Source: Chryseobacterium indologenes (GTDB lineage Bacteria; Bacteroidota; Bacteroidia; Flavobacteriales; Weeksellaceae). From it: a stretch of 64,000 nt of DNA. The position numbers and the translations under genes are program-made. The notes below the pieces were generated by a model that searched no databases, had not been told where the DNA came from, and worked only from the letters and a program-made list of their open reading frames with translations. Each line of letters begins with the position of its first letter. Within the stretch, counting starts at the first letter, position 1. Below, piece by piece: positions 56,901 through 63,000 of the stretch. The DNA lies in assembly GCA_016025055.1 (NCBI GenBank), contig CP065590.1:868001-932000 (forward strand). Reading direction: 5' to 3'.

Positions 56901-57846
56901 TTACAGTCCTGTCCAGGTTATAATTAAATTGAATTTCATTAAAATGAGGTTTGTTCAATTTTTCATTTCCTCCCCATTTAACGGTTTTAATTTTTGTTAC
57001 TTCTCCTGATGTTGAAGTTTGTGTAGGTACAGCAGCATTTTTTTCATATTCATAAGTAATATAATTACCCTGGGCATCCATCCATTTTACCATGTTATAC
57101 TCCATGGTAGTTCTCGCTGCACTCGCATGTCCGGGATCTGATACTGTGTCACCATACCAGGCCTGAGAGCCATCTTCAAAGGTAACGTGGAAAAGCATTG
57201 GCCCCTCTACTCCATTTCGGGTTCCTAAAGATTTGATTTTAAGATTCGAAAATTTCTCAGTGACATATTCTGCACCGTCTTTCCCATATTCTCCCGACTT
57301 TAAGATCAATCGCTGACCGTTGAAGCTGTAGTAATCTGAATAGTCCATTTTGATTTCCTTAGCTTCCTTGTCTTTGTCGATATTCTTTCCCATTCTGGAA
57401 ATGGACGTAATTCCCATTAAATTCCAGCCATATCCGGCCATTCCGTTTCCGGAACCACTCGTATAGATCAGGTTTAATTGAGGGGCTACAGATTTCACAC
57501 CCGGAGGCAATGCAATAGGCAAAGTAAATTGAAGCTGACCGCCTCCGTTTACTTCAATTTTACCTTTGGTATCGTGAAAACTTTGTTGATCCGGAGCGGA
57601 CGTTCCACTTGGATTAGTGGCTCCGGCACCTGAATTGGTGGGGCCGCCACCCGGATTTTCTGTAGCCGGGCCTATCTTGGCTACAAAGGGATTGGAAACA
57701 TTCCCCGCGGCTCGAAACCCTTGGGCCATGACCACCGTTTGTGGATCCTGAACCGTCCGGGATGCCGTTTCTGCCTGGTAGAGTATGGTCTGCGAAAAGC
57801 CCAATACTGAACACAAGGACAGCATCAATGACGAAATATATTTCAT
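50932..57846 (-). CDS. Secreted SpvB/RHS repeat polymorphic toxin 1
   Basis: A 2304-residue protein. Order: Sec signal (1-19, MKYISSLMLSLCSVLGFSQ); SpvB-type domain (about 85-380, GGQLQFTLPIALPPG, YGWNLMGITSISRMG); FG-GAP/VCBS repeats (DFDGDGNLDLLYY, DVNGDGLSEVLF, DFNGDGKMDFMVP, DLNGDGKSDLVRF); a TcdB-middle-like part; many YD repeats (YDYDGFGNVVKK, NTYDSWGKLLKS); the RHS core (GRLYDPLLRRFLNADENIQD, NKYGYVLNNPLMFNDPTGEE at about 1900-1950); a hydrophobic pre-toxin region; and a variable tail from about residue 2125 (after GLNHTMHD). The tail begins with an Asp-rich GDDDDDDK stretch and ends in a Gly/Ala-rich membrane-like segment near GGWVGAAVGIGIGFYMD. No toxin family recognised. Confidence 0.92.
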   Translation of the reverse strand: MKYISSLMLSLCSVLGFSQTILYQAETASRTVQDPQTVVMAQGFRAAGNVSNPFVAKIGPATENPGGGPTNSGAGATNPSGTSAPDQQSFHDTKGKIEVNGGGQLQFTLPIALPPGVKSVAPQLNLIYTSGSGNGMAGYGWNLMGITSISRMGKNIDKDKEAKEIKMDYSDYYSFNGQRLILKSGEYGKDGAEYVTEKFSNLKIKSLGTRNGVEGPMLFHVTFEDGSQAWYGDTVSDPGHASAARTTMEYNMVKWMDAQGNYITYEYEKNAAVPTQTSTSGEVTKIKTVKWGGNEKLNKPHFNEIQFNYNLDRTVKELSYHQGYYYNQDKLLTEIIVKANSSVFKSYKIAYTNNNTSYQFVDTITETNASGESANPIKFDRKIDNSTIKGNEISNNLNLDNKNISDFDGDGNLDLLYYQTARDGYYECLDYDDYGRCEREGDYIEGTVAGTYITYNNFFGANPIKVSDLNLTGALAINATLANDKMRPVKSLYTHKVESNQIKFDKYVLDNTQYVLNQTKLVPSSLYDKTYVQPRDNPMDGYYEIKSYVQEFRDVDVNGDGLSEVLFSVENMTTIYPYTGPVIDPVTGQIGFPDPSTTQPQSSSQYDFYILNPNTSINDAYLVGSGPRDLLKEGIAMDFDGDGKENLVEVTRNWVNSNFFVVNSEGKYEMQTNYIGFDGEKAGMVFGDFNGDGKMDFMVPQGVETSNWKLYMNPGQILPAGSSALTFRVQDFNNFSSYTKDPKIVDQTYQRQAAIWHFAKDLNGDGKSDLVRFESQIFKAHKCCKDIDSRRGFKIMESTGVDANGNIKFETKYEEDLWNMYSEIDSHWIPMNVSLRINKEENHFFVKVENHLYRYSYYDVKNRERIYAINQGGIKTEIVYNEIDANDTATAKFYKPTTVQTYPYVQVEHMPQNFIVTQLKEEGRKQDFKYRDLIINLHGKGVMGYRQAARSTWYADGFENTKIWSGAEIDPLNDGVTLKEWSIKTNDDNKVFPTNISENNNELLNFKSISYQKDELLNGQVIAGNSGADKAKIVTARVPKTTLTKEFLTGVTNSSTITYGDYYLPAQVVSNINNNYGITTSNFEYDHNPSGTNSDYFIGRSKSKTDKIQAYGDTKSAKVEYTYNGNLLKSSKTWNRDNSEYVLNTYDYDGFGNVVKKVVGNSVDAITQTTMSVYDPKGRFVIKKTDNLGLETTIDYNNWGQITLQTDPLGNTLENTYDSWGKLLKSKTNLGGTTTYQYTRDTNSNIAIIQYDADGNISKKYTNKLGQEYKKVTKAFGVNKYIAVYTVYDKLGRKIRETEPYFDQASEELPANIQWNVNTYDDTVYPTKVTTTGLAKVDGQGLITSFTGKKMESYISGNITSVKEVNGYGRTTTKTTDALGKVVSTTDKGGTVIFSYNAVGEQIKAQYAENIVTTKYDNWGRKSELNDPSNGVYKYEYNGFGQPKKTISPKGTKEFTYNNFGQLITQKEISTVDGGQATDKTITYTYDNKGRVISKNGTSKGKTYGSTATYDPQGRLLATSESSNDKYFIQKGITYDEKDRIVSYEKSLYSSGVLTKVNVENVYNDWNGELYQIKDKNSGKILWELKDTNERGQILSAKLGAAVIGNTYDVNGFLTKVNHSSQVKSGILDLGYTFDGVRNELKSRRTTGDFNIIEEFTYDDNNRLVSWTDPVTGTKPNNRNVYDAKGRILENDQVGIIKYGNTAKIYQPTGMTLNAAGTQNYNNDLIQTVVYNENNDPVFIDGEKGDVAFQYGLTKMRQRVTFGGNFSADSDGKFTKFYSEDGSFEVVKDNTTGKEKHVLYIGGTPYESNIVYLKNYNETGGSYKFLHKDYLGSILAISDEAGNKLEQRHFDAWGNFTHLQIGTGAIITDKNIINAASLLLERGYTSHEHFAEVGIIHMNGRLYDPLLRRFLNADENIQDPTNTQNYNKYGYVLNNPLMFNDPTGEELVTLFAISMAAIVKAIIIGAAVGLAAYTLSLAVTGNFDQWNLLGAFKATFTGAISGAVTFGIGSLFSGAGGCITAAAQMIKETVGQIGFVMIQAGTHAIAQGILSSVQGENFLASAASGFLGSLGAAAFGAIAKDFAQKAAGQILFGAISGGIGSELAGGNFWQGAIIGGIVAGLNHTMHDQNPFGFGDDDDDDKIISKLTPAQRKQLEQIKSGTSLTKDMLEETGLGKILDNWVEKTPLGKNLKVSALDYLEMGGTIYYDHKLTQFNGITKNEFKFRFVKTTSKGLITAHFGSLAATAVGAEYGATVGGWVGAAVGIGIGFYMDQTYFRAIKYFDNFMTRFGGYIQRQAVYNMHRGF

Positions 57847-57948
57847 TGTTATTAGTTTTTTTATAAATGATAATGTAAATCAAATCAATACAATGGAAAG
57901 CAATGAATAATTATTCAATGCATACACCCATTATATTTTTTCTAGATT

Positions 57949-58428
57949 TTATCTTTTGGTCACATTTTTCCCAAACACTCTTCCATCTTTTAAGGTAAAG
58001 CGAAGAATATATACTCCCCAGTCATATCCGGTCATATTGATTTTGATCTTACGACCCAGATCCGGAGAATTCTGCTGCTGGAACTTCCAGTGAACTGTAC
58101 TATGCTGGTAAAGTGAGACTGATTCGATTAAACTGTCTACTTCTTCCGTCCAGTCGATCGTTAAATAATCATTCACCGGTACCGGGTAAAGCCTGATGTT
58201 TTTCAGAAATGTCTTTTCATCCATCACAGGAGCTTGTTGACTGGCTACTGTTTTTTTGACTTGTTCTTCCAGTTTAATTGGTATAAGCTCAGGATCTTTT
58301 TTGCCAGAGGCATTGGTTCCTCTGTAGCGTTGGTTGCCAGCTTCATCATATTTGAAATAGACTTCGGTTTGTGAAAACCCCCAAAAACCTATCAAAAGAG
58401 AAGAGAGAGATAGTAATTTCTTTTTCAT
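57949..58428 (-). CDS. Small secreted protein with YD motif and T9SS-like sorting domain
   Basis: A 159-residue protein with a signal peptide (KKLLSLSSLLIGFWGFSQ), a single YD-repeat-like motif (YFKYDEAGNQRYRG), a linker, and a C-terminal region (LYPVPVNDYLTIDW, NMTGYDWGVYILRF, GRVFGKNVTKR) resembling the type A sorting domain recognised by the Bacteroidota type IX secretion system. It lies 6 nt after the fibre-like gene and 102 nt before RHS gene 1. It could be a decayed RHS head joined to a sorting domain, or an accessory for export of the RHS protein. Confidence 0.72.
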   Translation of the reverse strand: MKKKLLSLSSLLIGFWGFSQTEVYFKYDEAGNQRYRGTNASGKKDPELIPIKLEEQVKKTVASQQAPVMDEKTFLKNIRLYPVPVNDYLTIDWTEEVDSLIESVSLYQHSTVHWKFQQQNSPDLGRKIKINMTGYDWGVYILRFTLKDGRVFGKNVTKR

Positions 58429-58434
58429 GGGGTA

Positions 58435-59427
58435 TTATTTTTGAGAGGTCAATAGCTGCTGGACCTGTTTCTCTAACTGATTAATCTTTTCAGACTGAGA
58501 TTTCAGGATTTTGTTCTCTAGTTGCAGCTGATTTATTTTTTTATTTTGCTCAATTGAATACAGGGTAAGTTCTTCTATTTTTTCAAGAAGTCTGGCGTCC
58601 ATTTCCGCTACATTGATTCCTTTTTCGATGACTTCGGAAGCTGATGGAATATTAGGAAGATGTCCTTTATCTGCAATATGTTTTTCAACTTCTTCCAAAG
58701 ATTTTAACTGATAGTCTTTCTCAAATACATAATCTGCCCATACATTGGCTTTTACCTCAACTTCTTTAGCATGAATTTTACCATCGAATTTGGCAATTCC
58801 GTTATTCAGGAATTTAATCCAGATTCCGCGTGTACCATCCTGAAATCCTACAAACGATCCTCCATCATTACCATCATTAGGCTGAGCAATAATAATGTTA
58901 TGGGAATTTCCAAGATTTCTTAAAACAGTATCTCCGATTGATCCCCCATAGCATCCATTACAACTCACTTTAGCAATCTGAAATCTTCCTATTGAATTTC
59001 CTATTTCGAAAAGTGTACTGTCATTACTATAAACCCTTAATGATGCAGGTGAGGTTGTATCTGGGTCATTCAAACCAATCTTTACTCTTCCATCACTGGA
59101 TTGTGTGAGAAGTTTGTTCCAGCTTCCCCATTGAGCATCACTTGACAATGCATTTCTGTGAAAAATCCCACCATCGTTAAAATTAAGCTGATGTCGCTTA
59201 TTTCCTGAATTATCTCCCCAGGGAGCAATTGTTAACATTGCTGAATAGATTCCTGTTCCCGGGACTCCGACGATATCTCTTGATTTGAATTCCGCTTTAA
59301 CTTCATGGTTATAAGTTGCGGGTAAATCATTGGTACTCCTTGTATCGTGGATAGTTAAGCCCTGCGCGTTCTGGGCAAAAATGAAGGTTGAAAATGCCAT
59401 TCCGGCAATCAATAATGTTTTTTTCAT
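58435..59427 (-). CDS. Secreted fibre-like protein with C-terminal coiled coil
   Basis: A 330-residue protein with a signal peptide (MKKTLLIAGMAFSTFIFAQ). The N-terminal half has a pyocin-knob/tail-fibre-like pattern (GTGIYSAMLTIAPWGDN, QWGSWNKLLTQSSDGRVKIG); the C-terminal half has FDGKIHAKEVEVKANVWADYVF, KGHLPNIPSASEV and a trimeric-looking coiled coil (EELTLYSIEQNKKINQLQLE). The same C-terminal module is widespread in Bacteroidota surface and tail-fibre-like proteins. The ATG at 59427 is chosen because a TAATTTTG -7 box sits 27 bp upstream; the GTG at 59451 would be at the transcription start. First gene of the RHS-1 operon. Confidence 0.78.
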   Translation of the reverse strand: MKKTLLIAGMAFSTFIFAQNAQGLTIHDTRSTNDLPATYNHEVKAEFKSRDIVGVPGTGIYSAMLTIAPWGDNSGNKRHQLNFNDGGIFHRNALSSDAQWGSWNKLLTQSSDGRVKIGLNDPDTTSPASLRVYSNDSTLFEIGNSIGRFQIAKVSCNGCYGGSIGDTVLRNLGNSHNIIIAQPNDGNDGGSFVGFQDGTRGIWIKFLNNGIAKFDGKIHAKEVEVKANVWADYVFEKDYQLKSLEEVEKHIADKGHLPNIPSASEVIEKGINVAEMDARLLEKIEELTLYSIEQNKKINQLQLENKILKSQSEKINQLEKQVQQLLTSQK

Positions 59428-59453
59428 GGTTAAATTAGTTTTTTTTACCACCG

Positions 59454-59499
59454 CAAAATTAACTTTTTTAGTAAATCAAAATCATATTAATGTGATTTA
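59454..59499 (-). promoter_or_regulatory. Promoter and palindrome upstream of the RHS-1 operon
   Basis: Minus-strand TAATTTTG (plus 59454-59461) matches the -7 consensus. A near-perfect palindrome, AAAATCATATT followed by AATGTGATTT (59478-59498), overlaps the expected -33 region and is a variant of the one at 50038-50059; it may be an operator. Confidence 0.5.
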
Positions 59500-59605
59500 A
59501 TATAAAATTATCCACTTTTTAGTGTCTTAATCGACATAATTTATGACAACCATCTATTTTGATTTCTTTTTTTATATATTATTAAAGCATATATAATGAA
59601 AAAAA

Positions 59606-59632
59606 ATCCGCCTCAAAAATTTGAGGCGGATC
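59606..59632 (-). terminator. Terminator, copy 2 of the RHS-locus terminator
   Basis: CCGCCTCAAA / TTTGAGGCGG hairpin after the lipoprotein gene; identical to the copy at 49664-49690. Confidence 0.85.
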
Positions 59633-59670
59633 ACTATTTATCTGATCATAAGAATGTTTCCAGAATTTAA

Positions 59671-60054
59671 TTATTCTTCAATTTTAAATTGTTTTTTGTC
59701 CGGAGGGACAACTTCTATGACAACCTGCTGGTTATTTTTTAATTCTCCTTTTTTATACTCATCTGAACCAAATGCATGATTAGCTCCGAAAGTCATAAAA
59801 CTGTATCTCTCATCTTTACTGAGATTAAGTTTTACTACTCCGGAAGAATCTGTATAATATTCTCCAATCTGCTCATATTGCCTTGTTGGAAACCCCCATT
59901 TTCCTATGAGCACCTTGACACGGTCATTAACCCTTGGTTCATGAGTATAAGAGTCAACTACTTTTATACTGACTTTAATCTGATTATTTTCAGATGTATT
60001 ACACCCTAATAAGAGAAAACAAAAAAACAGCGAAATTATCATTTTAACGTCCAT
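59671..60054 (-). CDS. Lipoprotein, candidate immunity to the RHS lipase toxin
   Basis: A 127-residue protein with a lipobox (FFCFLLLGC, lipidated Cys at 18) and a single beta-rich domain resembling a transthyretin-like fold (IKVSIKVVDSYTHEPRVNDRV, YTDSSGVVKLNLSKDERYSFM, VVIEVVPPDKK). It overlaps the 3' end of RHS gene 2 by 11 nt (or starts 1 nt after its stop if the ATG at 60042 is used), so expression is coupled. In type VI systems, lipase effectors are neutralised by periplasmic lipoproteins (Tle/Tli pairs); by analogy this is the probable immunity protein. Position and type of signal are the evidence. Confidence 0.72.
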   Translation of the reverse strand: MDVKMIISLFFCFLLLGCNTSENNQIKVSIKVVDSYTHEPRVNDRVKVLIGKWGFPTRQYEQIGEYYTDSSGVVKLNLSKDERYSFMTFGANHAFGSDEYKKGELKNNQQVVIEVVPPDKKQFKIEE

Positions 60055-63000
60055 AGACTTTTCTTATAATATTTAAGTGAGTAACAAGTTTACCCGGTTT
60101 ATAGTATTGCCCTGTATAATCAACCTGGTTGATAACAGGCCATTGAAATTTAGCACTTACAGGGCTCCCTTTAAACGGATTATCTGCCAATTCAAATCGA
60201 ATAGCAAAATAAAAATGATCCGTTGGATTTCTTTGGTAGTAATTATTAACCTTCATTACGTTAGGATGAGTAAATACAAAATCTCCTCCTCCATACATAC
60301 CAACAGGGTCAAACAAATTCACTTCGGCTACATGGATATTCATTTCTCCCAGTTTGTTAGATATTCTAACTGCAGCTGCACCGCCACGACTGTGTCCGTA
60401 AATCACAATTTGTCTTCCTTTTTTATAACCGTCTACCAGGTAATCTATAATTTCACCATCTCCTCCTCCCAAGGAACTGGTAAACATTCGCCCACCAAGC
60501 CCTTCTACAATCTCTTCCAGAGCAGGATTATCACTAGCTCCATGGCCACCTGCCCCATAAATTCCTGCGATGATCTTTTTTGGTCCGACAACATCGTGTA
60601 GCTTGTGGTTCAAACCTGCCACAATTCCTCCGATCAAAGCGCCTTGCCAAAAATTACCTCCTGTTAACTCTGCTCCAATTCCACCGGAAAGTGCTCCAAA
60701 TAAAACCGTTCCTACAGTAGTATTAGCTGCTCCTTGGGCAATTGCTCCAAAAGCGGAAGCTCCTAAACTTCCAAAGAAACCGGAAGCGGCTGAACTTAAG
60801 AAACCTTCTCCTTGTACTGAGCTTAAAATTCCTTGTGCAATAGCATGCGTTCCTGCCTGGATCATTACAAAGCCAATTTGTCCAACAGTTTCTTTAATGA
60901 CCTGTGATACGGCTGTAATACATCCGCCTGCTCCGGAGAATAAACTTCCTATTCCAAAGGTGACAGCTCCTGATATGGCTCCGGTAAAGGTTGCCTTAAA
61001 GGCTCCCAGTAAATTCCATTGATCAAAATTACCTGTTACAGCAAGGGCAACTGTGTAAGCTGCTAAACCTACAGCGGCTCCTATGACAACAGCACTCCAA
61101 AAAGCAGTCATTCCTAATATGATTGGAATAAATTCTCCACTTGGATCATTAAACATCAATGGATTGTTCATCACATATCCGTACTTGTTGTAAGATTGTG
61201 TGTTACTAGGATCCTGAATGTTTTCATCTGCATTTAAGAATCTTCTTAATAACGGATCATACAATCTTCCGTTCATATGAATAATTCCTATCTCACCAAA
61301 ATGTTCATGACCGGTGTATCCTCTTTCTAACAGTAATACCGCATGATCAATAATATTTTTATCAGTGATAATTGTGCCTGTACCTATCTGTAAATGAGTA
61401 AAATTACCCCAGGCATCAAAATGTCTTTGCTCTAGTTTATTTCCTGCCTCATCACTAATCGCTAAGATACTTCCTAAATAATCTTTATGCAAGAATTTAT
61501 ACGAGCCACCAGTTTCATCATAATTCTTGATATAGATGATGTCACTTTCATAAGGTGTTCCACCGATATAAAGTACATGTTTTTCTTTGCCTGTAGTATT
61601 ATCTTTTACTACTTCAAAACTTCCGTCTTCACTGTAAAACTTCGTGAATTTACCATCGCTATCTGCTGAGAAATTACCTCCGAAGGTAACTCGCTGTCTC
61701 ATGCTGGTAAGCCCATATTGGAAGGCTACATCTCCTTTCTGACCGTCAATAAATACAGGATCATTATTCTCATTATAAGTAACCGTCTGAATCAGATCAT
61801 TATTATAATTTTGTGTTCCGGCTGCATTTAAAGTCATTCCTGTTGGCTGGTAGATCTTGGCAGAATTTCCATATTTTATGGTACCTACCTGATCATTTTC
61901 AAGAATTCTTCCTTCGGCATCGTAAACATTTCGGTTATTAGGTTTAGCTCCTGTCACAGGATCTGTCCAGCTTACCAATCTGTTGTTGTCATCATAAGTG
62001 AATTCTTCAATGATATTAAAATCACCGGTTGTTCTTCTGCTTTTCAGTTCATTCTTAACACCATCAAAAGTATATCCTAAATCCAGAATTCCGGATTTAA
62101 CCTGTGAGGAATGATTAACTTTAGTCAGGAATCCATTTTCATCATAGGCATTAATAATATTAGCGGCTCCTAATGAAGAGGTAAGCACCTGTCCTTTAGC
62201 GTTGGTATCTTTCAGCTGCCATAAAACTTTTCCCGAGCTTTTATCTTTAATCTGGTATAACTCACCGTTCCAGTCATTATAGACATTTTCAACATTTACT
62301 TTAGTCAGAACCCCTGAAGAGTATAAGCTTTTTTCGTAAGAAACAATTCTACCTTTATCATCATAGGTAATACCTTTTTGGATAAAATACTTATCGTTAC
62401 TGCTTTCGGAAGAGGAAAGTATTCTTCCTTGCGGATCAAAGGATGTATTAGAGCTATATGCCTTTCCTTTAGAAGTTCCGTTTTTAGAAGTCACGCGTCC
62501 TTTATTATCATAGGTATACGTAATGGTTTTATCGGTAGCCTGACCACCATCGACGGTAGAGATTTCTTTTTGAGTAATAAGCTGCCCTAAATTATTGTAA
62601 GTAAATTCTTTAGTTCCTTTTGGACTGATGGTTTTCTTAGGTTGTCCAAATCCGTTGTATTCATATTTATATACTCCGTTGGAAGGATCATTGAATTCCG
62701 ATTTACGCCCCCAACTATCATATTTGGCGATGACGACGTTCTCTCCGTATTGCGCTTTAATTTGCTCTCCGGCGGCATTATACGTAAAAGTGATACTTCC
62801 TCCCTTGTCATTTGTAGCAATTATATTTCCTAAAGCATCGGTAGTTTTGGTGGTTATTCTTCCATATCCGTTAACTTCCTTTACAGAAGCTGTATTTCCT
62901 GTCATGACAGATTCCATCTTTTTACCAGTGAAAGAAATAATAAGACCTTGGCCATCAATCTTTGCTAGCCCTGTAGTGGTAACTTTTGTAGGATAAACGG

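Noticed and set aside
58435..59427. Prophage remnant based on the tail-fibre-like protein
   Set aside because: It carries a Sec signal peptide, and no integrase, capsid, portal or terminase genes are nearby.
59428..59451. GTG start for the fibre-like protein
   Set aside because: The GTG lies at the predicted transcription start just after the -7 box; ATG 59427 begins a normal signal peptide.
60077..61022. Long plus-strand open frames opposite RHS gene 2
   Set aside because: Antisense frames created by the codon pattern of the RHS gene; proline/alanine-rich or incoherent translations without motifs.
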